The notes: a model not told the origin generated them from the letters alone. DNA of 64,000 nt from Azotimanducus sp965199815 (GCA_965199815.1 CBDATE010000028.1:62001-126000); one strand, 5' to 3'; shown: positions 23,251 to 32,328, counted from the stretch's first letter. Numbers and translations are program-made.

Positions 23251-23616
23251 ATGCAGCAAGATGTGCAGAATCAGCCTGGAGAACAGGTTGACCTGCTTCA
23301 GGGGTCCGGGCAGGCTGCCCGCGGTTCGGCTCGGGAGATGGACGAGGCATCAGAAGCCTCGATTGACGAGAATGTCTGGTTGGGTATTCAGGAGAAGCCT
23401 GACGAAGAGATTGTCTCGGAGCTTGACGCACTGGCCACCAAGATCGAAGCGCTCATCGCCCGCTGCGAACAGCTCGAGAGCCTCAATCAGGATTTGACGC
23501 AACAGATAGCGCGGGAGCGCGCGGCGCGAGCGCGACTTGTCGATGTGCAAAAAGAGGCACAGAAGCGAGTTGATACGCTCATTCAGCGGCTTCAGGACCT
23601 CGAGGATGAAGCCTGA
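23251..23616 (+). CDS. TIGR02449/ZapB-like coiled-coil protein
   Basis: 121 residues from ATG 23251 (GAGG six bases upstream). The N-terminal 45 residues are polar and variable; the rest is a single coiled coil (KIEALIARCEQLESLNQDL through LIQRLQDLEDEA). Small coiled-coil proteins of the TIGR02449 family are found directly before zapA in many gammaproteobacteria and are presumed Z-ring associated. The stop overlaps the zapA start (TGATG). Longer than the usual ~70 residues because of the N-terminal extension. Confidence 0.7.
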   Translation: MQQDVQNQPGEQVDLLQGSGQAARGSAREMDEASEASIDENVWLGIQEKPDEEIVSELDALATKIEALIARCEQLESLNQDLTQQIARERAARARLVDVQKEAQKRVDTLIQRLQDLEDEA

Positions 23617-23900
23617 TGAGCGACCTGATGAGCGAGCGCGAATGCGTGACGGTCAATATCCTCAATCGTGACTACAAGGTCACCTGCGAGCCGCATCAGG
23701 CGGAAGCCCTGCACGAAGCCGCCCGACAGTTGAATCGCAATCTGGGATTGCTCAGGGTGCAGGGCGCTGAGGACCGCGCCTATCTGTCGATGGCCTTGTC
23801 CATGACCTATGCCTATCAGGGCAGCCAGCGCGCGTGGGTGGCGCGGCTTGACCGGCTGCGTGAATTGTCCAGACAAATCGATGCTCATCTCGATGCCTGA
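23616..23900 (+). CDS. zapA: Cell division protein ZapA
   Basis: 94 residues. The N-terminal FtsZ-binding part reads CVTVNILNRDYKVTCEP, with EALHEAARQLN as in ZapA proteins; the C-terminal half is the dimer/tetramer coiled coil (LSMALSMTYAY onwards). ZapA crosslinks FtsZ filaments at mid-cell. ATG 23616 overlaps the previous stop; an in-frame ATG at 23628 is also possible. The order zapA, 6S RNA, 5-FCL is conserved in gammaproteobacteria and supports all three calls. Confidence 0.9.
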   Translation: MSDLMSERECVTVNILNRDYKVTCEPHQAEALHEAARQLNRNLGLLRVQGAEDRAYLSMALSMTYAYQGSQRAWVARLDRLRELSRQIDAHLDA

Positions 23901-23985
23901 GCGAGTACGCAGTGTCCCGGTACGACTCGTGCCAAGCACCGGAATGCGGAACACCACACATACAACGGTCAGGGCCGAGTAGGGC

Positions 23986-23991
23986 TATACT
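23986..23991 (+). promoter_or_regulatory. -10 element for 6S RNA
   Basis: TATACT at 23986-23991 is placed about eight bases before the expected 6S RNA start. A convincing -35 box is not visible. Confidence 0.4.
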
Positions 23992-23998
23992 GACCCAA

Positions 23999-24204
23999 GT
24001 CTCCTGGGGTGTTCGCCAGCCGGTTATATGCCCTTGAGCCGTGACTCCAAACAAGGAGGAAGGACTCTGCATACTGCCAGAGCAAGCCTTCGTCCCGCTT
24101 GAACCTCGAGCGGAACGCGGGAAGCCTCGGAATGTGAATCTTTCCACCGCCCTGAAATCCTACGGTTCAGGGCTTGCCGGACAGCGGCACACCCGGGAGT
24201 GCTC
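23999..24204 (+). ncRNA. ssrS: 6S RNA
   Basis: About 205 bases between zapA and the 5-FCL gene, the conserved location of ssrS. The 5' part has the typical CAGCCGGT and CCCTTGAGCCG blocks, and the 3' part has CCCTGAA...TTCAGGG followed by GGACAGCGGCACACCCGGGAG. The ends pair (CTCCTGGGGTGTTCGC with GCGGCACACCCGGGAG), giving the long rod with a central bubble that mimics an open promoter and traps sigma70 RNA polymerase. Ends are approximate. Confidence 0.85.
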
Positions 24205-24873
24205 ATTGCCGCACGGGAAGTTCTGTCGTTCAGATGCTTCCCTTACTGCAAGCACAGGGAATTGCACAGCAAACCGCACAACACATTGCGTAGCGAGTAT
24301 CGCGCCAGGCGGCGTTCGCTGTCACCCGAAACACAGTCGCTGCACGCCAGTTCCGCCTGTCGGCTCGCCTTGACATCCCTTCTGAGGGTCGCCAGTGGCC
24401 GGGTGGCCGCCTATCTGGCGGACGACGGAGAACTCGACCCGGAACCCTTGCTTGCCCGACTGCACCAGCGCCGGGCAGAAGTTCTGTTGCCTCGCATCGT
24501 CGGGCGCGGTGCGCGTCGCCACATGCGCTTTCAGGCCGTGCAGCCGGGGGCGGTGCTCAAAGCCAATGCGATGGGTTTGTGGGAGCCGACGGGCACTCGG
24601 AGGCGCTGCATACCTGCCGGATTACTGTCCCTGATGCTCATTCCTCTGGTCGCGTTTGATCTTGCGGGAACGCGGCTTGGTCGTGGCGGCGGTTTCTACG
24701 ATGTCTTCCTGTCGAAACTCGGCCAGCGAAGACCTTTGCTCATCGGCTACGCGCATGAATGCCAGCGCACCGAGCACATTCCTCGCCAGCCCTGGGATGT
24801 GCCACTTGATGCGGTTGTCACTGAAGGCGCAGTTCATCTGATCTCGGCGCGCTCGCGGCGTTTTGTCCCGTAA
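24199..24873 (+). CDS. fau: 5-formyltetrahydrofolate cyclo-ligase
   Basis: Up to 224 residues. Family similarity begins at about residue 30 (LRSEYRARRRSLSPETQ), so a TTG at 24286 is a plausible true start; the GTG at 24199 overlaps the 6S RNA end. The ATP/substrate loop GTRLGRGGGFYD (family consensus GxGxGYYD) and PLVAFD are present. The enzyme converts 5-formyl-THF to 5,10-methenyl-THF. Cotranscription with 6S RNA is usual in this group. Confidence 0.88.
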   Translation: MLIAAREVLSFRCFPYCKHRELHSKPHNTLRSEYRARRRSLSPETQSLHASSACRLALTSLLRVASGRVAAYLADDGELDPEPLLARLHQRRAEVLLPRIVGRGARRHMRFQAVQPGAVLKANAMGLWEPTGTRRRCIPAGLLSLMLIPLVAFDLAGTRLGRGGGFYDVFLSKLGQRRPLLIGYAHECQRTEHIPRQPWDVPLDAVVTEGAVHLISARSRRFVP

Positions 24874-25004
24874 TGGGTGCCTGATTGATCGGCTGTGCGA
24901 GGTTGGATGCATGTACAATGGCGCTCGAGAAATTTGCCATGTACAGGATGCCGGACGAATCTGGCAAACATTGATCTGAACCAGGATGGGAGCCCTTGGT
25001 ATGT

Positions 25005-25149
25005 TCTGATCAAGTCCATCCGTGGACTTGATCAGATTCGCAAATCAGAAATGTGATTCTGATTTGCTCGCAGATTCAATGCCTTACGGCACTGAATCTG
25101 GCGGCACATCCGTGTGCCGCAAGGGAAACTCTGTTATTCAGAGTTTCCC
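25005..25149 (+). repeat. Modular hairpin array, copy R2 (complete A-B-C-D-E)
   Basis: Five adjacent palindromes: A 25005-25036, B 25040-25067 (stem GCAAATCAGAA), C 25072-25099, D 25101-25120, E 25123-25149 (stem GGGAAACTCTG, loop TTATT). All stems are perfect except one mismatch in C. The array at 52730-52874 is the same set in reverse-complement order. Confidence 0.92.
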
Positions 25150-25184
25150 TTGCAGGTGCTCTTCGATGTCCGTTCGCAGCAATC

Positions 25185-25413
25185 TATAGAAAATGTCAAC
25201 CACATATACGAACACAACAACCCGGCAGGCGTGGCGCGAGGCGCGAGCCATGCCAATGCATGTCACGTGTATGGCATCGGCATCCTCCCGAATCTGGCAA
25301 CACGGATTCATGCGAATCGTGCTTCGGGGAAGCCTTCAGTGACGAAGATACAAGACAGTATCAGCATCCCGCACTGAAGGCCCCGGAGACCATTGGAATC
25401 CGGGGTTTTTTTT
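25185..25413 (+). ncRNA. Candidate structured leader or small RNA upstream of the MFS gene
   Basis: About 230 bases ending in a rho-independent terminator, with no convincing gene. GCCTTCAGT (25333 area) pairs perfectly with ACTGAAGGC just before the terminator, and CATGCCA pairs with TATGGCAT further upstream, so the transcript would be highly folded. TATAGA at 25185-25190 could be a -10 box, which sets the start only loosely. Either an independent small RNA or an attenuated leader of the transporter. No known riboswitch consensus recognised. Confidence 0.4.
25381..25413 (+). terminator. Rho-independent terminator
   Basis: Stem CCCCGGA/TCCGGGG (25381-25387 with 25399-25405) followed by eight T residues. 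It lies 40 bases before the MFS start, so it ends the transcript from upstream or attenuates the transporter. Confidence 0.85.
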
Positions 25414-25452
25414 GCCCGCAAGCAAGGAACCCGGCCGCAATGCCGAAGCGAA

Positions 25453-26745
25453 ATGACACAGACCACACAGAAATCAAGCGAAACCGTGCAGTCGGAACGT
25501 CTGCTGCGGCGTAACCTTGTGCTCATTATCGGCGTGAGCTTTTTTCATGTCTTCTCGCTCATCATGCCGGTTATCGTGCCCATCTTCGAGTCACGCGGGC
25601 TTGATCTTGGCGACATACTCCTGTTGCAGGCTATTTTCGGCTTTACAGTCGCCGGCCTCGAAGTTCCTTCCGGCTATCTTTCCGACCTTCTGGGGCGCAA
25701 GTTCACGCTCATCATCGGAAGTCTTTTCTATGGGGCCGGCACACTCCTGCTGTACTTTTCCGATGGCTTTGCCATGCTGGTGGGGTTCGAACTCTGTATG
25801 GCGGTTGCCGTCAGTTTGATATCCGGTGCCGACCTGGCACTGCTCTACGACACCGAGCTGGCCATAGGCGGCCTTGAAGGCAAGCGCCCCAAGGCCGTTC
25901 GTCGTCTGTTTCTGCTCGACACCCTGTCAACGGCAGTGGCCAGTGTGCTCGCCGGGGTGCTGCTCATGCTGGATTCATTGCAGCTGCTGATCACTGTACA
26001 GACTCTCGTCGCCTGGGTGCCTCTGCTGATTTGCTTCGGCGTATATGAACCGGCGCGTCGTCGGCTGGCCCCGCGCCGCCACAGAGAGAACTTTGCGCTC
26101 ATTTTGCGCCTGCTCATCACCTTGAGCCCGGTATTGCGTTTCGCCTTTCTGTCGCTCGCCTTCTGGAGCCTGAGTGTCTTTCTGGTGGTATGGCTACTGC
26201 AAAAGCAATGGCAGTTGCAAGGGACCCCACTCGAGTACTTCGGGTATCTGTGGGCGGTACTCAGCCTGGTTTCGGCGGTTTCCGGTCAGCTTTCGCACAC
26301 ACTGGCGAGAATGGTGTCGGCGGAAGTTCGACTCGCGGTCATTGCGCTGATTCCCGCTCTGGGCTATCTCGGTCTCGCGTTTTTTGGTCCGGTTATCGGA
26401 TTCGTGGCCGCCATTCTCATTTTCATGGCGCGTGGACTCGGCATGGTACTCTTGCGAGATTCGGTGAACTCGCGCATCCCGTCCGAAATCCGCGCCACTG
26501 TCAACTCGCTCGCCAACTTCGGTTTTCGAATCGCCTTTGCGGTTGTTGGCCCTCTGGTTGGCTATGTTTTCGAGCTTGGCGGCATGCGCGTGACCTGGCT
26601 TCTGGTTGCAGTCGGTAGCCTTGTTCTGAATATGGCGCTGATCCTGCCGCTCATCCTGGCGGTGCGTAGCCGTGGCGACAAGCCGGTGCGGGAGATTCAG
26701 CTTGCGGCAGTCGAGCGCTCAAGGCGCCGACCGGTCCACGACTGA
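25453..26745 (+). CDS. MFS transporter
   Basis: 430 residues from ATG 25453; the frame opens 60 bases earlier, overlapping the terminator tail, which argues against the longer form. About twelve hydrophobic helices. The MFS signature between helices 2 and 3 reads GYLSDLLGRKFTLIIG, and the loop EPARRRLAPRRHR lies between the halves. The pattern resembles small drug or metabolite exporters, but no substrate can be named. Convergent with the F420 operon, with 30 bases between stops. Confidence 0.85.
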   Translation: MTQTTQKSSETVQSERLLRRNLVLIIGVSFFHVFSLIMPVIVPIFESRGLDLGDILLLQAIFGFTVAGLEVPSGYLSDLLGRKFTLIIGSLFYGAGTLLLYFSDGFAMLVGFELCMAVAVSLISGADLALLYDTELAIGGLEGKRPKAVRRLFLLDTLSTAVASVLAGVLLMLDSLQLLITVQTLVAWVPLLICFGVYEPARRRLAPRRHRENFALILRLLITLSPVLRFAFLSLAFWSLSVFLVVWLLQKQWQLQGTPLEYFGYLWAVLSLVSAVSGQLSHTLARMVSAEVRLAVIALIPALGYLGLAFFGPVIGFVAAILIFMARGLGMVLLRDSVNSRIPSEIRATVNSLANFGFRIAFAVVGPLVGYVFELGGMRVTWLLVAVGSLVLNMALILPLILAVRSRGDKPVREIQLAAVERSRRRPVHD

Positions 26746-26775
26746 GCAGAACATGCCAGAAAGAACATGCCGAGA

Positions 26776-29289
26776 TTAATCAGACATCGCGCTGACGATC
26801 AATTCGGGTGACTCCCTGCTCGCCTGATTGCGATGCAGGGATCTCGAGCGACCCGGTTCGCGCTCGTATTTGCGCGCGGGCGTGTTGATGAGTTCGGTCA
26901 ATTCGCTGGCCACCAATCCGGCCTGGCGGCGCTCTTCGGAAATCTCTCCGTAGAGCGTGTTGCGCTGATATGGTTCGCGCCCTGCCGCACTGACAAGCGC
27001 GGACATTTGTGCGGGGGTTGTTTCCTGACCGTGGCTCGCTCCGGCGGCGCGTGAAATGCTCTCGTTCATCAGTGTGCCGCCCAGGTCGTTACAGCCGGCG
27101 TTCAGGCAGGCGTTCAGGCCTTGATGTCCGAGCTTCACCCAGGATGCCTGTATGTTCGGGAAATGCGGGTGCAGTACCAGTCGCGCTACAGCGTGCATGA
27201 GGAGAGTTTCACGAAAGGTTGGCCCTTTGCGTGCACGGCCCTTGAGGTACATGGGCGCTTCCATATGCACGAAAGGCAAGGGCACCAACTCGGTGAATCC
27301 GCCCGTGCGTGTCTGCAACGCGCGCAGTCTGAGCAGGTGACGGGCGATATGCCGAGGCTGTTCGACATGGCCGAACATGATGGTGGCGGTGGTCCTGATG
27401 CCCTGTCCGTGTGCAGTTTCCATTACTTCCAGCCATTGGCTGGTATTGATCTTGTCCGGGCAGATGATCTGGCGTACCTCATCGTCAAGGATTTCTGCCG
27501 CCGTTCCAGGCAGAGTGCCAAGCCCTTCCGTACGCAGCGCCCGGAGATATTCGTCAAGTGGCAGTCCCAGAGTAGCGGCACCCTGCCAGATTTCGAGTGG
27601 CGAGAAGGCATGTACATGTATCGCCGGTGCTGCCTGCTTGACGGTGCGCACAATCGAGAGATAGGTGTCGCCGGTGTATTCGGGATGAATCCCGCCCTGC
27701 ATGCACACCTCGGTTGCGCCACGGCTCCAGGCCTCGCTCACGCGACGCTGGATTTCCTCGGCATCCAGATCATAGGGGCGCCCGCGCAGGTTCTCGGCGA
27801 GCTTGCCTTTGGAGAAGGCGCAGAACTGGCACTTGAAGTAACAGATGTTGGTGTAATTGATGTTGCGATTCACGACGAAGGACACTCGCTCGCCGTTTAC
27901 CTGCTGACGAACCTGATTGGCACCCTGGCAGACTGCGCTGAACTCATCTCCTTCTGTGGCCAGGAGTCGTAGTACATCGGTTTCATCAAGCTGCTGCCCT
28001 CGCGCCGCTGCATCGATCAGATCAAGCAGACTTGCCGAGACCCTGTTCGGGTGAGCGCTGACGCGCCGCAGGTCGGCTTCGGGCGGAGGCACATCAGGCT
28101 CACCCGGGCACCAGTCCCCTTCCCGCGCATGGCCGTGAGCATCCGATGCGCGCAGCAGGTGGGAATGCATGGCCGGGTCGGCCCATTCTTCATGTGCGAC
28201 GACATAGCGTGGGTAGAGCGTCAGTCGCTCCCTCAGGTGCTTGCCCGCCTGCAAGGTTTCCCTGCGCAAGGATTCGAGGTGTGGCCAGGGTGCTTCGGGA
28301 TTGACAAAATCCGGCGTGAGTGGCGATACGCCACCCCAATCATTGATGCCGGCCTGAATCAGGCGAGGCAGGGCACCGGGACTCAGGTTCGGCGGTGCCT
28401 GAATGCTCATTTCAGAGCCGAACAGAAGGCGAGACAAGGCAATGGTCCACAGGAATTCATGCAGAGACGGTTCAGGTGCATCGCGCATTCCGGTGCCGGG
28501 TTTGGCGCGGAAGTTCTGAATAATGACTTCCTGAATATGCCCGTAGCGATCATGCAGGTCGCGAATGGCAAGCAGAGATTCGATGCGTTCACGCGGCGTT
28601 TCACCAATGCCGACGAGAATGCCTGATGTGAACGGGATGCGCGCCTGTCCAGCCTGTTCAAGCGTTTGCAGGCGTATCAGCGGTGCCTTGTCCGGGCTGC
28701 CGTAATGGGGCATGCCCTTCTCGGTCAATCGATCAGACAAGGATTCCAGCATGATGCCCATGGAGGGTGAGACCTGACGCATCAGGAGCATCTCCTCGGG
28801 GGTCATATTGCCGGGGTTGGCGTGTGGCAGGAGTCCGGTTTCTTCAAGCACACGTTCGCACGCTTCGCGCAAGTAGGCGATAGTTGAACTGAACCCGAGT
28901 GCCTGTAATGCGTCTCTGGCAGCGCGATAACGAAGCTCCGGTTTTTCCCCCAGAGTGAACAGGGCTTCCTTGCAGCCGAGCTGTGCACCCTGACGGGCAA
29001 GACGCAGGACTTCGTCGATCGCCATATACGGTGCCCGTACTTTCCTTGGCGTTTGCGCAAAGGTGCAGTAATGACAGACATCACGGCACAGATGGGTGAG
29101 AGGAATGAATACCTTGCGCGAAAAGGTGACGATGTTGTGGAACTTGTCGTCTCGAAGCGCTGAGGCAACGCTCATGAGGCTGTGCAGGGCACCGATATCC
29201 CGCGGCTCGGCGAGTTCGAGGCACTGCTCGGCAGTCAGCCTGTGACCGGATTCCACGCTCGACAGGAGCTTGTCAAATTGAAAGCTCAT
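26776..29289 (-). CDS. fbiC: FO synthase, fused CofG-CofH (FbiC type)
   Basis: 837 residues made of two radical-SAM enzymes. The CofG half (about 45-380) has CRDVCHYC (Cys68, 72, 75); the CofH half (about 410-800) has CYFKCQFC (Cys483, 487, 490). Together they build the deazaflavin FO from tyrosine and the flavin precursor 5-amino-6-ribitylamino-uracil. Fused enzymes of this size are known from actinobacteria (FbiC) and from some F420-producing proteobacteria. It is last gene of a minus-strand operon with cofE, cofD and cofC. The final 40 residues are polar and not part of either domain. Confidence 0.95.
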   Translation of the reverse strand: MSFQFDKLLSSVESGHRLTAEQCLELAEPRDIGALHSLMSVASALRDDKFHNIVTFSRKVFIPLTHLCRDVCHYCTFAQTPRKVRAPYMAIDEVLRLARQGAQLGCKEALFTLGEKPELRYRAARDALQALGFSSTIAYLREACERVLEETGLLPHANPGNMTPEEMLLMRQVSPSMGIMLESLSDRLTEKGMPHYGSPDKAPLIRLQTLEQAGQARIPFTSGILVGIGETPRERIESLLAIRDLHDRYGHIQEVIIQNFRAKPGTGMRDAPEPSLHEFLWTIALSRLLFGSEMSIQAPPNLSPGALPRLIQAGINDWGGVSPLTPDFVNPEAPWPHLESLRRETLQAGKHLRERLTLYPRYVVAHEEWADPAMHSHLLRASDAHGHAREGDWCPGEPDVPPPEADLRRVSAHPNRVSASLLDLIDAAARGQQLDETDVLRLLATEGDEFSAVCQGANQVRQQVNGERVSFVVNRNINYTNICYFKCQFCAFSKGKLAENLRGRPYDLDAEEIQRRVSEAWSRGATEVCMQGGIHPEYTGDTYLSIVRTVKQAAPAIHVHAFSPLEIWQGAATLGLPLDEYLRALRTEGLGTLPGTAAEILDDEVRQIICPDKINTSQWLEVMETAHGQGIRTTATIMFGHVEQPRHIARHLLRLRALQTRTGGFTELVPLPFVHMEAPMYLKGRARKGPTFRETLLMHAVARLVLHPHFPNIQASWVKLGHQGLNACLNAGCNDLGGTLMNESISRAAGASHGQETTPAQMSALVSAAGREPYQRNTLYGEISEERRQAGLVASELTELINTPARKYEREPGRSRSLHRNQASRESPELIVSAMSD

Positions 29290-29307
29290 GCGATGAAGGC
29301 TCGAGCG

Positions 29308-29769
29308 TCAGGCGGCCTTGCGTCCGGTGAGCATTTCACGCAGCCCTTCCATCAGTCCTTCGAGGCGAGCCATGCGCTCGCGCAAGCCGCCAATATCGGT
29401 GCGTATATCTCCCATGCAATTGTGCATCTTTTCGTTTTCGTCGCGGAACTCTTCGCGCATTTTCCGATTTTCGCCATACAGCTTCTCGGTTTCGCCACGA
29501 AACTCGGTGCGTAGTTTTTCGTTTTCGTCACGAAACTCGGTGCGCAGCTTCTCGTTTTCGCTGCGGAACTCGGTGCGCATCTTTTCGTTTTCGCCACGGA
29601 ACTCAGTCCGCATCTTCTCGGTTTCGTCACGAAACTCGGTACGCAGCTTCTCGTTTTCGCTGCGGAATTCGGTCCGTATCGTTCGTATCTGTATGCCCAG
29701 AGCAATACCGGCACCGATAATCGTGGCGATGATGGAAACGAGAACTGTGAGAAGTTGTGGTTCGAGCAT
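29308..29769 (-). CDS. Membrane-anchored protein of hendecad coiled-coil repeats
   Basis: 153 residues. A single N-terminal membrane helix (about 6-28, VLVSIIATIIGAGIALGI) is followed by seven near-identical 11-residue units of the form RTEFRxExEKL, then a different helix (LRERMARLEGLMEGLREML). Eleven-residue periodicity gives a straight, slightly right-handed coiled coil. It sits inside the F420 operon between cofC and fbiC with gaps of 18 and 16 bases, so it is cotranscribed, but no F420 role is known to me. Similar repeat proteins occur scattered in proteobacteria and vary in repeat number. Confidence 0.75.
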   Translation of the reverse strand: MLEPQLLTVLVSIIATIIGAGIALGIQIRTIRTEFRSENEKLRTEFRDETEKMRTEFRGENEKMRTEFRSENEKLRTEFRDENEKLRTEFRGETEKLYGENRKMREEFRDENEKMHNCMGDIRTDIGGLRERMARLEGLMEGLREMLTGRKAA

Positions 29770-29785
29770 GGTATTGTCCCCCTCA

Positions 29786-30529
29786 TCAGGGATGATTCAT
29801 TCTATATGAGTGTCGGGTTGCGTGAATGTCGGGTTGCGGGATTTGTTGTGCGCCTGTACCGGTTCGGGAATGAGCAGCGGTTCGCAGCAGGGGCAGAGTC
29901 TGGCTGCCGAGCCTGACTTCAGTACCTTCAGCCAGCCGCTTCATTCGCTCCAGATCATCCGGAGTATCGATATCAAGCTGGAGTCGCTCGTCCTGAATGA
30001 TTTGCACATCCACGCCGAGTTCTCGCCCGCGTTCGCGGTGCACCTGAAAGCCGTATCCGTCGTAACAGAACCTGATCAGATTGGGCGGCGAAGCGATAAG
30101 CAGGTTGGTTCCCGCGCCTGCAATATCGGAAGCCAGCGTGAGTCCCCTGTGCCGTGACAGCGCTCGGGACAGCAACCCGGCTTCTGCCAGCGGTACATCG
30201 CACGGCAGGATCATCATGGTGCGGGCAGCGAATGTTGTGATCAGATGCTCCGCCGTCGCTTCCAAAGCCATGCTCAGGTCTGCCTGTGGCGGATCGTCCC
30301 AATGTTCAACGCCCCGGGCAATGGCGAAGTCACGCACTTCGGATGAGCGGGTGACGACGAGCACTCCTTGCAAGCCCTCGACCTTCTTCAGTTCTGCAAT
30401 CACGTCCTCGGCCATGGCGCGTACCAGTGCCTGCCTGGCATCGTCATCAAGTGTGCTGGACAGTCGATGCTTCGCGTCGACGAAGGATTTGATGGGCACC
30501 ACCGCCCACTGGTCCGCTCTACCTCTCAT
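29786..30529 (-). CDS. cofC: 2-phospho-L-lactate guanylyltransferase (CofC)
   Basis: 247 residues. The nucleotidyltransferase fold begins WAVVPIKSFVDAKHRLSS, with VVTRSSEVRDFA, the metal-binding stretch MMILPCDVPLA and LDIDTPDDLERM. CofC activates 2-phospholactate (or phosphoenolpyruvate or 3-phosphoglycerate in other lineages) with GTP for CofD. Which of these this enzyme uses cannot be read from motifs. The last 40 residues are a low-complexity tail beyond the usual C-terminus. Its start lies three bases after the cofD stop. Confidence 0.92.
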   Translation of the reverse strand: MRGRADQWAVVPIKSFVDAKHRLSSTLDDDARQALVRAMAEDVIAELKKVEGLQGVLVVTRSSEVRDFAIARGVEHWDDPPQADLSMALEATAEHLITTFAARTMMILPCDVPLAEAGLLSRALSRHRGLTLASDIAGAGTNLLIASPPNLIRFCYDGYGFQVHRERGRELGVDVQIIQDERLQLDIDTPDDLERMKRLAEGTEVRLGSQTLPLLRTAAHSRTGTGAQQIPQPDIHATRHSYRMNHP

Positions 30530-30532
30530 GGG

Positions 30533-31567
30533 TCACGGGGCGTGTTCAAGGCAGGCATCGTAGGGCTTGACCGAACCGAACATGCGGTTTTCCGGATTTA
30601 CCTCATCAAGCAAGGTCAGCACCTTGTGAGCGAGACGCACCTTGTCTTCATCGCTGCGCATGAGTGTCTCGGTACACATCGCCGGCAGGTGCATGTTCTC
30701 GAATCTGGCAGCGAGTGCGTGGTCGCGTCGGTCATAGACGAACCCATCCAGCAAGTTGCCGTAATGTTCGGCGACCGCAATCGCATTCACTTCCTTGTGC
30801 AGTTCGCGAAAGATTCTGGCCGTTGGTCCCTTGACGGCATCGCCGGCAATAATCGGAGACACTGCAACTCTCGGAAGATGCGGAAACAGCAGCCAGTCCC
30901 GCAGCCCCTCGACGGCGAGAATGGGGTCGATGCTGAGCATGGGATTTGATGGACAGATAATGGTGCCGCGATACTCGCTCGCTTGCAGGAATCGATAAAT
31001 ACTGCGCTGAACACGCGCGTCCAGCGCACCTTCATAGACAAACCCATGCACCCTCGGTTGGCAGCGTCGCGCCACGAAATACTCCTGAAAGGACAGCTGT
31101 CCTTCGTCGGTCTCGACCAGAGTGTGTACGGGGTCATTGCTCATGGGTACTATCTGATGCCGTACCCCGAGTGCTCTGGTGAGCATTGATGTCGCTTGCG
31201 TCAGGGTCTTGCCGGAGGCGAGCAGGTGCGTACGCCGCAGATGCAGGGCGAGGTCCCGGTCGCCAAGCTGAAACCAGGTGGGGCCGCGCAGCTTGCCCAG
31301 GGTTTCCAGGCAGTTCCAGGTTTCATCGTCACGCCCCCAGCCTCGTTTCTTGCTCGAGAGACCGGCGAGCGCGTAGCTCAAGCTGTCGATATCAGGCGAG
31401 ATATGCAGGCCGAGATGCTGAAAATCGTCGCCCGTATTGACAACGAACAGGACTTGCGATGGCTCGAGTATCTGTGCGAGTCCCTGACAGAGTTTCGCGC
31501 CGCCCACGCCGCCGGTGAGCACGACGTACTTTGGCTTCATCTGGTTTGTGCGTTTCGTGCGTGTCAC
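30533..31567 (-). CDS. cofD: 2-phospho-L-lactate transferase (CofD)
   Basis: 344 residues. GTG 31567 overlaps the cofE stop (GTGA) and has AAGGAGGA ten bases upstream; the inner ATG at 31540 begins the family homology (KYVVLTGGVGGAKLCQGL). Other signatures: VNTGDDFQHLGLHISPDIDS, LGDRDLALHL and CPSNPMLSIDPIL. CofD joins the activated phospho-acid to FO, giving F420-0. Length is slightly above the family's usual ~310. Confidence 0.95.
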   Translation of the reverse strand: MTRTKRTNQMKPKYVVLTGGVGGAKLCQGLAQILEPSQVLFVVNTGDDFQHLGLHISPDIDSLSYALAGLSSKKRGWGRDDETWNCLETLGKLRGPTWFQLGDRDLALHLRRTHLLASGKTLTQATSMLTRALGVRHQIVPMSNDPVHTLVETDEGQLSFQEYFVARRCQPRVHGFVYEGALDARVQRSIYRFLQASEYRGTIICPSNPMLSIDPILAVEGLRDWLLFPHLPRVAVSPIIAGDAVKGPTARIFRELHKEVNAIAVAEHYGNLLDGFVYDRRDHALAARFENMHLPAMCTETLMRSDEDKVRLAHKVLTLLDEVNPENRMFGSVKPYDACLEHAP

Positions 31568-32328
31568 AGGAACATGTCCTCCTTGATCGGGCGAATCATG
31601 TCGAGCGCATGCATCTCGGGTTGCCCTGGGTCGATGCCGCGCATCAGGGCCAGCGGCGTTCGTTCAGTGGTTTCGCCCATTGCCAGATTGGCAGCGCTGG
31701 CAATGGCATCCGCTCTGTTCATCAGGGTGACCTGAAGCTTGCGACCGTACAGATCCTGGCCACCACGATGATCCTCCAGAGCAGCAACACCCGCACAGCC
31801 AATCGCTACACCGACAGAGCCGAGGCGCCAGGGTCGGTTGACACTGTCGCAAATGATGATGCCGACCTGTACGCCCTGCAACTCTCGAATTCGATACTGA
31901 AGCCGTTGTGCCGACGCATCTGCATCGACCGGCAGCAGCAGCGCTCTCTCGCCTTGGCTGTGGTCCATGTTTGACTGATCGACACCACCCTGCGCCGACA
32001 CCCAGCCCGACTTGTGACGCACGATGAGAACCCCGGGTTTCATGCGAACTATCTGGCTGGATTCTCCGAGAATGATCTCCACGAGACGTGCGTCCTTGCC
32101 GGTGACCCTGGCGACTTCCTGCGCCTTCTGGCCAGGCACGACCGCATCAAGACGAACATAGCGATCTTCCGCTTTCGATACCACTTTCTGTGCCACCACC
32201 AGAATATCCTTGTCGATGAGGCCCAGATTGCTGCTCTCGATGGCATCAATGAACAGCTCGGCGAGCGCATCGCCGGGGCTCACCATTGGCACACCTGTTA
32301 TGGCGTGCACTGAGAATTGCACAGACAT
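31564..32328 (-). CDS. cofE: Coenzyme F420:L-glutamate ligase (CofE)
   Basis: 254 residues, close to the size of archaeal stand-alone CofE; the C-terminal nitroreductase-like domain of actinobacterial FbiB is absent. Signatures: LVVAQKVVSKAE, GWVSAQGGVDQSNMD, ICDSVNRPWRLGSVGVAIG and GRKLQVTLMNRADAIASAA. It adds gamma-linked glutamates to F420-0 using GTP. Stop and cofD start overlap, so the two are translationally coupled. Confidence 0.95.
   Translation of the reverse strand: MSVQFSVHAITGVPMVSPGDALAELFIDAIESSNLGLIDKDILVVAQKVVSKAEDRYVRLDAVVPGQKAQEVARVTGKDARLVEIILGESSQIVRMKPGVLIVRHKSGWVSAQGGVDQSNMDHSQGERALLLPVDADASAQRLQYRIRELQGVQVGIIICDSVNRPWRLGSVGVAIGCAGVAALEDHRGGQDLYGRKLQVTLMNRADAIASAANLAMGETTERTPLALMRGIDPGQPEMHALDMIRPIKEDMFL

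Noticed and set aside
27121..27972. Plus-strand frame antisense to the FO synthase
   Set aside because: No domain, overlaps the CofH cluster codons entirely.
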